Positions 1-11,808 of a DNA stretch of 64,000 nt are shown here, one piece after another; position 1 is the first letter of the stretch; each line of letters opens with the position of its first letter. Under the pieces are notes generated by a model, which was not told the DNA's origin, did no database searches, and worked only from the letters and a program-made list of their open reading frames with translations. The position numbers and the translations under genes were made by a program. The DNA is from Himantopus leucocephalus (Eukaryota; Chordata; Aves; Charadriiformes; Recurvirostridae): positions 20,517,552 through 20,581,551 of the forward strand of contig RSEF01000031.1 of the NCBI GenBank assembly GCA_003993805.1, in the 5' to 3' direction.

Positions 1-3000
1 AAAAGTTTACATGAGAACACCACAAAACAGGGGTTCCTCACTTGCATTAGAGTTAGAGTCAGGGGCTTTAGGGTGATTTTGCACTTTTTATTGAAGAATT
101 GAGGTTAGGAAGAAATCTTCCAGCTGAAAGCCAAAACTGGGAAAAAAATAGTGGACAAGAAAGAAAAAACAAATCTGCTGAGCCATTTCCATCAAAAGGG
201 AAAATTAACACACTTTCAAAATGGTTGGACTTCTTTCCTTCCTCGTTCATCTTAACGGGGATGGCTTTATCAACTTGGATAGAAGCTTGAGCATCCCGTG
301 GACTAGTTTATTTGTACATTGCTCCAGAGAATGTCTAGGCAACAGATCAACAATAAAATAAATCATGGTGAACCTTGGTTAATCTGGAATCATTTACAGT
401 AGATTTAATAATTTAATTCTTTACTGATTTAGAGAGACAGTATTTCTAGCAGAGCAAAGCTGTGGGGAAAAACCCTGTAACAAAGCAAATTTTTTGTAAC
501 CTTGACTCTCCTGCAAACACTTACACTTCAGTATCTTTTACATAAACTCAAATATCCATGTAGCATGAACAAAATAATTTAAATGGAAATTATTTAATAT
601 GTGAGATAAAAGCATTGATCTATAATGTTGGAAAGGTTGTACTGTCATCCTGCTCTTATTGAAGAAAAGCCTGGGTTTAGAACACGAGCTTTATAAAAAG
701 CCACCATAATCTCTTCTCTGGGTGTCCCTTTTTTGCTGCCTGAAATAACACATATTTATTATTGGATCCCTATACCTAGACATGGAAATTTCAGACACAC
801 TTTAAAAGAAACAATGTCTTTGCAACTTCACTACAGTACAAGAGGCTAGAATTGAGCATCAACATGAGCCAGTGGCAAGCTTGGCGACTTTATTCAGAAT
901 CTGGACAAACATTGAGAAATAAACTGCTCCCTAAACTACCCGGGCAGTTCCAGTCGCACCCATTTAGAGTTCCCACAGCCTCAGACCAGGAGAGGAACAA
1001 TTTCAGAAAGACCACAGTCACAGACTGCTCCATCTGACTACGGAGATCAAACCTTATGAAGATTCTTACGTGACAACAACAGAATTTGGACTTACTGTTA
1101 AATGCGTCACTGCAGTGATCATCGAGTGCTCATAAAACTCTTTCTCCATAATGAAATTACACACTATTTTTGTTCAAGAAGCTAAGCATACCATGCAGAA
1201 CTAACTTGATATCATGATACTGTGTCTGTGGGGCATGTGATGTGAATTAGAAATGCATTTTGTTTGAATTTTATAGTGTTCTGCATTCACTGAAAAGAAG
1301 ATTGCACTCTGGTAAAGGAGTCTTGGAGTCCCTTATAAATAATTCCTTTTACAATATAAAAAAATGACTGATTCCTTATAACTGGAAAATTAAAGCTGTT
1401 TGACTAAATTACTTCTTTACATAAAAAAATCATGTCCTATTTTTTTAATTATAATTAGTTTTGTGTTTTATCATTTGACTGAAAAAGGATATCTGTAAGT
1501 ATTATAAAAAATGCAAATTCACCAGTCACTTTGCACAGCAAAATAAGAATTCAGAGTGAGAGTGTGATAATTAGGTGTACTGTCTGTGTGCCTATGTGAT
1601 TCAGTAAAGTATTTTTCTCAATTCTATTTATGTTAACAGTTTTGGAAATCTGTAATTTTCTATTTAGGTATCCAAAGACTTAACTATGGCATTGTGTACA
1701 ATGCAATAAAGAGAAACTATTCAACTGAAGGAGATTAAAAGTATCAAAAACTACAATGTGAGAACTGGTTATGAGCGAATCTTAGAGAAAAGAGAGCACT
1801 GGCCTTGACGTGTCACCTCTGGATTTCTTCAAAGATGAGTGCTGGGATAGATCGCTGCCAGCAAGCTGTTTCACAGACATGTGTGAATGGCATTCACTGA
1901 AGATACACAACTGGAACTACTTGAACTTGGTATACAACCAAATTTCACAGTATAAATTACAATTTCAAATCTCTTTGGCAAGATTCAGAGCAGTTATGTT
2001 AGTGTCCAAAGGAGTTTAATATTCAATGTACTTTTCAGATACCCACACATAGGCAGGTGCAGAATTTGAGTAACAGCAGGTAGCTATTCTCCTCAACACA
2101 GGAAGCTATAAAGTGACATTTTGGATGCTGTATAGAGGAATGCATGCTTTCCAAAATCAAAAGAAGCATGACAGCCTATCCTAGATACAGGGAAACTGAA
2201 AGCCTTTCTTTTGAAAATTAAAGGTTTGATGATAACTCTGCCTGTTATTCCTCAGCCATTTTTATCACTACTCTCTCTATTTCTATTTTCATGTCCTAGA
2301 AATACATAAAAAAAACACATGGGAGCCAGTCTATACATAGCCCTGCTATTCAGGCTGTCAAAGGATAGAGGGTTTTGCGATAATGCAGAGGTTATAGTGG
2401 AAACCTCATATGAAAAGAACATTCAAGTGACTGGCTGAAAAAGGGCAAGCAGAATATAAACTCAGAAGTGCTTTTAGATCTTTTGGTTTCCTCCATGGTC
2501 TAAACCTCATGATGCCTCGTGAGAGATGACACTGTTCAGACTTAGAGACCTTGCTTGACAACGTGGCTGCTGCAGTGCCACTGCCTGGAGACATCCCTCC
2601 CTCTGAGGGTGGACTATCTTGAGTCTGCACAGGGGTGCACCTCTAGGTTCTGTCATCCATCTGTCTTAATAGGATACTTTAGTAGAAAGATGGAGACCTG
2701 TTTAGAGGACCTGGCCACTTACCAGCATTGCATGCCAGAGGAACACAACTGTCACGTCAAGAAAAATTAACAGTAACTCCTACACAATATTTTTCATTTG
2801 CATTTCTATGTGATGACAGACCATCACCACCACATACTTTGCACCTCCTTATTTATGAGAAATCATTGCCTCGTTTTAAGAACCTTTAGTACAGCTGCAT
2901 TAAGCACTACAAACAACACCTTCAGAGGATATACTTGCCTGGAAAAACAGAGCAAAGAGACCTTTGCACAAGAGTCCTCAATACCGTTTCTTTAGACATG

Positions 3001-3152
3001 TCTGCTGGATCTCAAGAAACCTAATATGGCTTTCAGCTTTATTAAACTAGCATCCATTTCTGCTCACCATGTTTCAGAGCTTTCCAAGGATACAATGCTA
3101 AAACATCTTACAAAGGGATGTTTAAGTTGTTCTCACCTGTGGAAAATCCAGT
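1..3152. other. Unique AT-rich non-coding sequence
   Basis: I see no gene, RNA gene or recognisable repeat here. Reading frames on both strands are at most about 75 codons and share no recognisable motif. The sequence has only short A or T runs. It most likely belongs to an intergenic region or a large intron. Confidence 0.7.
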
Positions 3153-3194
3153 CACAGAATCACAGAATGGTCAGGGTTGGACGGGACCTCTGGA
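3153..3194 (-). mobile_element. CR1 LINE 3' tip, cut by an assembly gap
   Basis: The plus strand reads CACAGAATCACAGAATGG followed by a GGTTGGACGGGACCT-like stretch, which is the reverse complement of the end of a CR1 retrotransposon (octamer tail, then the conserved 3' UTR). CR1 is the dominant non-LTR retrotransposon of birds and other sauropsids. Only about 42 bases are visible before the run of N, and the sequence after the gap is not recognisably CR1. The copy is therefore either very short or mostly hidden in the gap. Confidence 0.85.
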
Positions 3195-3294
3195 NNNNNN
3201 NNNNNNNNNNNNNNNNNNNNNNNNNNNNNNNNNNNNNNNNNNNNNNNNNNNNNNNNNNNNNNNNNNNNNNNNNNNNNNNNNNNNNNNNNNNNNN
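3195..3294. other. Assembly gap, exactly 100 N
   Basis: There are exactly 100 N, the usual placeholder for a gap of unknown size. It begins inside a CR1 3' end, so unresolved repeat sequence is the likely cause. Reading frames that appear to cross it are not real. Confidence 0.97.
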
Positions 3295-6200
3295 GTCACT
3301 GACCAAAATTAGTCCTGTTTTACCTTAAACCAGGACAATAATCTTCTTTTGAAAAGTAACTATCCCAGCCTCCGGGTCTGGCAAAGGGCTTCATAGAGAA
3401 GCAAAGGCAGAGGAGAGAGAGGCTGTGTTAGTGCTGAAGAAGCACTTGGAGGTTACTGCTTTTGTGGATGATCACTCTGCGGAGGGACCTTTGCTTTCAC
3501 ACGTCCTATGCTCTTCAGGTTCTGGATGTGCCTTGTAACTTCTCAATGCCAGATTTTAGCTTTAAGGCCAGGCCACAGGCTCTGCTTTGGGTTTTTTTAA
3601 GAACAGCACAGTTGAGAAAATGGGGAGCTGGAACATTACTTTGTGTTACTGACTTGCATAACTCTGTAGTGTTCATTGTACTTATTTGGTATTTTTAAAA
3701 AAATGTCTTTGCAATTGGCTGAAAAGGTGTTGCCTTTTTATGTCTTTGTTAATGAAGAAGTTAATAAAGGGGGTTGGGAAAGCACAGGACAAGTTAGAAG
3801 TAGGAAATTAGCATTTCTGCTATAGGGTTCTTCAATAGTGAAAACTTTGTAATGATTAGTAAAATATTAATTTTGCTGGAGTTTATTTCTTCTTCTTGTG
3901 TTTAAGGGATATTGGCAGTGTCATGAGTAAAGAGACTGCTGAACAATGGCTTATGTCCATGACAGTTGTTGCGGGACACAATGGTCTTATTAAAATATTT
4001 TGGAGATTAAAGTTTCTTAGCTGTTACCAGTTCCTTAACTCTAGAGGAGGGAAATATACTTTGTATGGAGCTCTGACTGCCTAATAGCCTCACACAGGTA
4101 GCCAAGCTGCCTTTTTGCAGATCTTAATGAGAAAAATAAGTTCTTCACAAGCTTCCAAAAGTAAGATTGACTTTAAATACATCCGGACAGAGAATAGACC
4201 TCATTAGGTAGGAATTCAAATGATTACTAAACAGCGAACAAACTCAGGATGGCCAGGGCAGCTGGGCTTAAATGTGCCCCACAGCACTTGAGAAGTGAGA
4301 GGCACTGAGCCCTCCAGAGACCGGACTCTCTGAGGAGCGACAGCATCCTGGGATGAAGGTCTCAGACATCACTAAGACAGAAACTGTGTCATACAGCACT
4401 GCCCAGTCCTATTCTGGGCTTCACACAGGCACAAAGGGAGATGAAAATGTCTCTGTTCCCATATCTACTCTGACGTGGACACAGCTGCCCTAACAGGCAG
4501 AGGTGCTCAGCTGTTTCTTTGCCTCCAAAGCAGAAGGCAGGAGCGTGGGGGTTGGTACCATTTTAAGGAGCTTAGGGAGCACTAGCAGTAGGCATGTCAC
4601 AGTTTGGTGACTCAGAACATCCTTCAACAAATGTTCATCAAGTTCTTGTAAAAAGATGTTAATACTCACTCCAATCTCCAGGAATAATAGCCAGCACTGA
4701 TCCCTGGGGGATAACACTGCTGACTCATCTCTAGCCTAAAAAGTGACTGTTCAGCTTTGCTTTCTATCCTTTGCTTCTTACCCTTTAACTAGCTATCAAT
4801 TTAATTCCCTCCAGGTCGGTGGCAACATAGTTTCTTAGTAATCTTCGGTGCAGAAACACATTATCTCCGTGAGCATCCCTTATCCATGTGCTTATTGATG
4901 CTTTCTTGGTACTCCAGGACATTATTGAGACAGGATTGGCCTTTGCAGAAAACATGCAGGATCTTTGCAAATAGACTGTGTTTCTCCATAAGCATAGTGA
5001 TTTTTTCCACTCTCTTTTTAATAGACTTTATTCTTTACCCAGTGATATTTTTGAAGTAATTGGTGAAGTCAGTAAAATTTTACTATGGTGCATTAAGTAG
5101 AAAGGCTAAGAAATGATTAAAAAATTAATATGAAAAGTAGATAAACATGCCTCTTGCATTGTATCCTGAGCGGGAGAGTTGTTTGAAGTAATCCACACAA
5201 GCCTCTTTTGCCGTGACCTATTGAAGGAAACAAATTACTTTGGCTTTTCTAGTAAATAAAGTGAGCTCTGCCCCTTGATTACTGCATGGCAAAAACTACA
5301 ACATTCTGTAGTAACTAAATATAAAAGTGAGATATGACCCTAGCATGGAAAAAAGTTTTAATCTGGCACAGTTTAATCTGAGCCGATTCTAAGAATTGAT
5401 ACCTTACTGTATGATTTAATGAGACCTTTTCCTTCTCTTTATCCTAAATCATACAATACAGATTCTGGACAGCATTTTTTGTTTCCCACTCCCATCCTTG
5501 CACTAACCCACTCGCTGACCAGTTCTTGGCGTATGTCCTGGCACACTTTTCCAGTGCTCCTTAATCTTGGTGATAACCCTTCCATTTGCATTCAGAACCT
5601 GTCATGCAGGTTTTCACCATCCTGTGGGATGGATCATGCTCAGCTAATGATGGGATCTTGCCATAAACTGCAGTTGTGCTTTGTACACTTATTATTAGAT
5701 AGGAGGAATGATTACGTACCCATTATGGGCTGAAAGAAAGCAGAATAAACCAATAAAGAACCTCTCTGTGACTGATCGTTGTCGTTAAGCTGTCTTTCTG
5801 ATAGCCACTGACTCTCCATGATTGTCACCCCATGGTCACCCCATTGGGAGCGATCCTGCTGTTGCAATGCCAAAAGTTAGTTAAAAAAGATTAGAGCTAT
5901 CCATCAGTTGGGGCTCACCTTTCCTACAGACAGTCTGAATGTCCCATTTCTGATGCTTTTCCTAAGCCAGCTAGGTGTCCACCGAAGCCAGTGCAATGGC
6001 TGTGTCTGACACTTCCTGGACTATAATCGGTGCAAATTGAAGTATTAAGGGCTTCTCAGTACAGGTATTTAAAATCCTTTCTTCATCAAAATCACAATTC
6101 ACAGACCACTCCAAAGCCATTCCATGGACACAGTATTAAGATGCACCCTGGTCTTCTCTGCACAGCCTTGCAAGGAATTAGTCCCACAGTGGGCATTTCT

Positions 6201-8084
6201 CTTGCTGGGCTTGTCTTCACACGAGGTAGCAGAGTGGGAAACTGTAGTGTAAAAGGACCTGAAGTTAGGAACAGGGAACTGGAGAACTCCTGCTGGATTT
6301 TCTATGGTCAAGAACTTATGTGGGTGAGGTCCAGGTGCAGTACAGAAACTAGCAGGCAAGAAGTCTCAGGAGGTGGCTGAAAACCCAAAAGGGTACAGCT
6401 GCTCTGACTGCCAAGGGGAACAGCTTGTGATAATTTACAGTAGAAGTAGCCAGAGGCTAAAGGCCCAAACTGGGCCTTGCAAGCCACATAGATAGACTTA
6501 TGTTTTATCTCACCAGTTCATATTGTGTAGTTACCCCTCCCTATAAAAGGTAGGGATGGCAGAGAGGAATGATAGAAGAGGATCTTAGAGTGAAAACACT
6601 TTTGCCGTACAGACTGTTTAAATGCACATTATTCTGGCAATAATAATTTGGATACTACTGTTTTACACAGCATTACCTTATTTCCTGGAGGAAAATATAA
6701 AAGCATACTTTAGCCAAGTTCTGGTTGTATGTACCTCCTTTGCAAGCAGGAGCTCTGAACAGTATGGTTTCTGAGGGACTGTTAACCAAGGAGTGTTGCC
6801 TTTTCTATGCGTGGTGTTGGTTTAAATGTGGTCAAGGTCCACAAGGCAGTTCCTGTTGCTCTTTGCTGGATGGCAAAATTATACATTTCTCCTGTTGAAT
6901 GGAGTCATGTCTCCTACCTCAAGTTTTCTTCTTTCACACAATGTGAGGAGCAAGAGATGGAGGTACTCAGGTGTAGTGAATGACTTGTAGGGCCTCAGCA
7001 GGATGGCTGCAGGTATTGTTCTTCAAATGTAACAATTCAGGCATTACAAAATGAAACATAGAACTGTTTGTTTTGCTGAATGTGACGCACTGTGCATGTT
7101 ATTTTCTATACAAAGCCAAATGTTCTTAGAGTCTGTACTCTTTAACTGGAAAGGGATGGAAATGATTTAATCTCCTCCTTGCCTCAGACCTACAAACATG
7201 AACATGTGAAAGTTTGTGCGCCACATGTCATAGTCATCCCTGTCAAGCAGAAAACTGTTTGTCTTCTGAACATCACACATTGATTTGCTAAAAAAATCAG
7301 TAAAATATGTTCCTAACTTAGGTAATTCTAATACAACATTTCTTGTTAGTAGATTTATAACAAATTTATACCCTTTTCCCCTGCCTTCTTGTTTAGTGTC
7401 ACCTGGTACTGTAAGATGAGGACATAAGGCTTCACTGTCCAGCGGAAGAAGTTTTCTCAGCATATGGAAATTTCTAGATAAGCCATGATGGTACGCCTGA
7501 TACAGGATGCTTTTTGGGGATAAGAGTGTTAAGACTTTTCTGCCCCTGAAAGTGCTGCCATGTATTTAAGCATATTATGTTAGAATCCAACATATAGCAC
7601 AGCAACTCTATTCACTCCCATAAAACTCCTGTGCTTCCAAGCGAGAGGTTTAGTGCTCTTAGAAAAGGTGCTGCCCAAAACCTTCCTAAAACTAAAAGCA
7701 AAATGGTTGTTGTTTGACACACAATACTGGAGGCTAGGACTGAAGTAACACCATCATCACTAACAGTTAGTGACACATATTATGTACATAACAACATAAA
7801 AGTCTGTATACACAGCAGACAAATGCCTCTGGAGTTCCCCATGTATACCTGATGTGCACAGATCTTCCCGGATAGGATCTGCCTTCCTTGTAGAATAGTG
7901 CAGTACAAGGAACAGTCAGAAATGTTAAAGGTATGCCTGCTCCCAAGCTGTATGTAGTTCTTATATTTGAATGAAGCTATTGGATTTTTGCTATAAGAAG
8001 CAACTGTAGTATTGTGTTAATGATACTTAAATCTTCAGCTTCTGTTCCCTCAAAGAGGATTTTACCTGATAACTTCTAGACACT
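3295..8084. other. Unique non-coding sequence
   Basis: No supported gene or interspersed repeat. The longest reading frames (for example 6030-6380 plus, 116 codons, and 7167-7463 minus, 98 codons) show no domain, signal peptide or compositional signature and are best read as chance. Base composition is AT-rich throughout, with slightly higher GC around 4.2-4.6 kb and 5.8-6.4 kb. Confidence 0.65.
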
Positions 8085-8138
8085 GTCATTTTATATGTAT
8101 ATTATATGTATGTATTTTCTGTATATACACATACATAC
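8085..8138. repeat. Degenerate TA/TG/CA-type simple repeat
   Basis: A run of imperfect TATATGTA and ACATACATAC units lies directly against the 3' end of the CR1 element. It may be a pre-existing AT-rich target site or a microsatellite that grew beside the element's own octamer tail. Confidence 0.6.
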
Positions 8139-8261
8139 ACAGAATCACAGAATGGTAGGGGTTGGAAGGGACCTTCAGACACCATCTGGTCCAGCCCCTN
8201 ACAGAATCACAGAATGGTAGGGGTTGGAAGGGACCTTCAGACACCATCTGGTCCAGCCCCT
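8139..8261. repeat. Identical 61-base direct repeat split by one N (probable assembly error)
   Basis: Bases 8139-8199 and 8201-8261 are identical over 61 positions and are separated by a single N at 8200. Both are the 3' end of the same CR1. A real tandem duplication with exactly one unknown base between two perfect copies is unlikely. An overlap that was not merged when contigs were joined explains it better. Confidence 0.9.
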
Positions 8262-8279
8262 CTGCCAAAGCAGGTTTAC

Positions 8280-9133
8280 CTAGAGCAGGTTGCACAGGAA
8301 CACATCCCATTGGGTTTTGAATATCTTCAGAGAAGGAGACTCCACAGCCTCTTTGGGCAGCCTGTTGCAGTGCTCTGTCACCCTCAAAGTAAAGGAGTTT
8401 TTCCTCATGTTGAGATGGAATTTCCTGTGTTCCATTTTGTGCCCATTGCCCCTTGTCCTGTCGCTGGGCACCACTGAAAAGAGTCTGGCTCCATCCTCTT
8501 GACAACCACCCTTTAGGTATTTATAAGCATTGGTAAGATCCCCTCTTAGTCTTCTCTTCTCCAGGCTAAACAGACCCAGGTCTCTCAGCCTTGCCTTATA
8601 AGAGAGGTCCCTTGACCATCTTTATAGCCCTCCGCTGGACTCTGTCCAGTAGTTTCCTCTCTTCCTTGAACTGGGAAGCCCAGAACTGGACACAATACTC
8701 CAGAAGTGGCCTCACCAGGGCAGAGTAGATGGGAAGGATAACCTCCCTCGACCTTCTGGCCACACTCTTTTTAATGCATCCCAGGAGACCATTGGCCTTC
8801 TTGGCCACAAGGGTTTATTGCTGGCTCATGGTCAACTTGTTCACCAGGACTCCCAGGTCTCTCTCTGCAGAGCTGCTTTCCAGCAGGTCAATCCCTAACC
8901 TGTACTGGTGTATGGGGTAATTCCTTCCTAGGTGCACGACCCTACACTTGTCCTTGTTGAACTTCATTAGGTTCCTCTCTGCCCAACACTCCAGCCTGTC
9001 CAGGTCTGGTGTGTCAGCCACTCGTGCCAGTTTTGTGTCATCAACAAACTTGCTGAGGGTACAGTCTGTCCCCTCATCCAGGTCATTGACGAGAATGATG
9101 AACAATACTGCACCTAGTACTGACCCCTGGGAA
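8280..9133 (-). pseudogene. CR1 ORF2 reverse transcriptase, C-terminal remnant (broken)
   Basis: In CR1 this protein copies the element's RNA into DNA at the insertion site. The visible part begins at the conserved QGS segment, followed by [12 protein letters not shown] and the catalytic FVDD motif (the F[AV]DD box of CR1-type enzymes, about 9040). Thumb-like sequence follows ([28 protein letters not shown], then [14 protein letters not shown] and EYCVQFW), and the C-terminal region ([29 protein letters not shown]) ends at the stop at 8280-8282. The endonuclease and fingers are missing through 5' truncation. Two lesions break it: an in-frame TAA at 8815-8817 and a frameshift near 8605-8615 where several bases of the usual CR1 sequence are absent. 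It cannot make an enzyme. Confidence 0.95.
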
Positions 9134-9691
9134 CATAAGTAGTTTTCCTCAGAGACGTAAGAATATGTAATGGTGTCCTAAAAAGGCAGGAATAAAGCTT
9201 AAAAATAGTTGTGTAGTTTCTCAGACAGTAAACTTGTTTCTTAAGATTGCATAGAACTAAAATAGTACAACCCCACTGGATGTGAGCCACAATTTTCTGG
9301 AAGGAATGGCTTTTCCTCCTTCCCTTCATCCAATAGTCAGTGAAGTGAGCAGCTCTCCTTCGCACTCAGCCTGTGATGAGCTGTTCACCACAGTCTTGCA
9401 GAAACTCAGCCTGTGCTGTGACACACTTGCTGCAGTCTGTGACTAACTCTTCTAAAACACTGTACAAGATGTGCAGTTCTTCTCTGACCATATCTATAAC
9501 AAATAAACAAAATTATTCATGGAAAATGAGTAGCCAACACTTCCAGTCAGCTTCCTTCTGGCTAGATTATTAAACAGTAAATGTGTCATTAGAATGCGAT
9601 TGTTCTAGAGATATTTGGGAGTAATTTATTTTCAGACTATTACTGCCATGTGCTTGTGTGCCTAGATACAGTGATTAGATTCTTTAGGAAA

Positions 9692-9760
9692 AAAATCCCT
9701 CTATATGTAGATTTCATTTTCCCCACAAAATCCCTCTACAAGTAGATTTCATTTTCCCAC
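9692..9760. repeat. Tandem duplication, unit about 35 bases
   Basis: Two head-to-tail copies of a unit beginning AAAATCCCTCTA and ending TTTCATTTTCCC lie at 9692-9726 and 9727-9760. They differ at a few positions and by one base in length, so this is a local duplication that has started to diverge. No function is suggested. Confidence 0.9.
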
Positions 9761-11776
9761 AGTACTTGAATTTTTTATCTTATTACAGTTGAAGAAGTTG
9801 TATTTTCCCAGGCTTTTATTACTGTTTTCCTGTCTGCATCTGGATATGGAACCTCTTGATCTAGTCAGTAGTTTATTTCATCACTAAACTTATTGTGTAG
9901 AACAGTGTATAAACAGCTGTCAATAAAATGAATAGCTACACATAATAAAAAGAATAAACTTTTTTTCTTTTTAGCTGCAAATTAGATCTGCTTGAGAGCC
10001 AGGTCACAAACTTCTTTAGCTATATTATAAATCAAGGTGTTTTTTTCTCCAGGTAGTTTGAAAGATTCCTACTAAGACAATTTTAAAGAGTTAGAAACTT
10101 AAGATTCCTGAAATTTTGGTTTTGCATGCCATCTTAGAGAAACAGATGATTAGGTAACAAAACTGAGTAGTTTCCTTCATGAAAGGAATGTGAGAGATAA
10201 ATGATATCTTAAAAAAAAAGAAAAAGTCACAACCAGATGCCACAAACCATTCATTTTGGTATGTTTGAGCCCTAAGACAATAGACAAAATTTTTGTGGGT
10301 GGAAACATATCAGCATTTATATTGTGAATGAAGTTCTTAAAAATATAAACAATACATAAGCCACTGAAAATAAATTATGGAATGAGGTTCAATTCTGCAC
10401 TGCAAAGTTGGACAGTGAGGGGACTGTGGAAAATCTGCAAGTACTCCTAGCTGTTATGTCAAAATGTCATCTTAGTTTTTTTGTAAAAGCTTCTGAAAAG
10501 TATTCTACTTGTCAGCTCTGTCTTCTTATTTTGGTGTTGCACTTATCTACTTCCCAACAGAAATTTAAAAAGCTTGTATTTTTTGTCCTCTTTGGTCTTA
10601 TAGAATGACAACCGTTGGCAAGAGGCTTTTATGGATAAAACTCAGGGATTTTATGATTATCCTATTCAAGTCAGTGAGACTTCCACACCAAGCAACGGCC
10701 TTGTGTTTTCCCACCCTCAAAATATTGTTTCATTGCCAGGGATTCCAACAGGAGGATGTGGTCTATAGTGTTTGGTGGGATGGGGACAGGGGAGATTTCT
10801 CTTGCAAGACATATTGCACACTTGGGACTGTTATGCCAGGGATTCATGGCAGTAGAGTTACACGCTCTGTGGACAGTCTGGTTACATGCCTCCTGGGGCA
10901 GAGGTAGCAGCCTGCACACGTCATCAAGAACAGAGGTGTGTAGGAGCCTTTGTTGTGCCCTATATGAGTGCTAATGAAATAGGGGTAAGAGGAGATACTC
11001 TCTAGTTTAAGCTGTGATAGACTATTGAACTTAATGGGAGGATAGTCTGAACTGCTCACAACATACTACCTATGCCCACAGAAGCATTGATGAATAGTTG
11101 AGGAAACAGTGCATAGAAGAGTGTTTTATACTAATTATGAATTGCAGGTATATCTGGAGACTTTAGAGAAGGAATGGCATTTCTTCCAAGTTCTGTCTGA
11201 ATCAAAATGGAAGCAGGCTTGTGGCACTAGAAAGTTGATAGTAGAGTTATTTGAATTGAGGGAAGACAAAAAAGGAAAGAAGAGCATGGAGTTTGGGATG
11301 ACACATTCTGTAGGGATGAAGATATGAGAGTTCTGAATCATCCAAAAAATGTAGGGCAGATCTTAAAAAAACCCCAACATTTAGTTGGAAAGTGGTAAAG
11401 AGTAGTTTCTACAAGTAAAGTCCTGTTCTACCACACACCAAGAAATAAGCAACAAAACCAAGACTAAATATAAAAGTTCTGTGACAATATTAAGCACACA
11501 AGAAGACTGGTAAGCAATAATGCTGGGTTTTAAATGAGGTACTGATATAACAAACACTTAAAGAATGAAAGAAAGAAATTCAGACTAAATGGGATTGAGA
11601 GAGTACATCAGCCAAGGTATGACACTTCTTCTGTCACTTTCTGACATACACTGGTTAAGGAAAGTTTAGATCCGTATAAGGCAAATAGTTAAAAACATCA
11701 TCAAGGAGCACAGAATATATAAAGAAAAAACCCTGTCATTTTTAAATGGAAGAGTGGTAATTGTCTACTAGAACCA

Positions 11777-11808
11777 GCCAGCATGGTAGCATGGCCAGCA
11801 TGGTAACT
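11777..11808. repeat. Short tandem duplication, unit 17 bases
   Basis: GCCAGCATGGTA occurs at 11777 and again 17 bases later. This is a small slippage-type duplication. Confidence 0.75.

Larger units (their letters stand above)
8139..9135 (-). mobile_element. CR1 LINE retrotransposon, 5'-truncated
   Basis: This is the clearest mobile element in the window. Read on the minus strand it contains, in order, the C-terminal half of a CR1 reverse transcriptase (from the QGSVLG segment through FVDD to the end of ORF2), a stop codon at 8280-8282, a short 3' UTR, and the CR1 terminal octamers (complement of ACAGAATCACAGAATGG). The 5' end is lost at about 9133-9137, typical of CR1 copies, which are nearly always 5'-truncated. 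I see no clear target-site duplication, as is usual for CR1. The 3' tip is duplicated around one N (8139-8261), so the true element is probably about 62 bases shorter than shown. Confidence 0.96.

Noticed and set aside
8086..8505. 139-codon minus-strand reading frame
   Set aside because: It is the CR1 C-terminal region read in the wrong frame, and it passes through the N and the duplicated 3' tip. The true CR1 frame here is 8280-8474.
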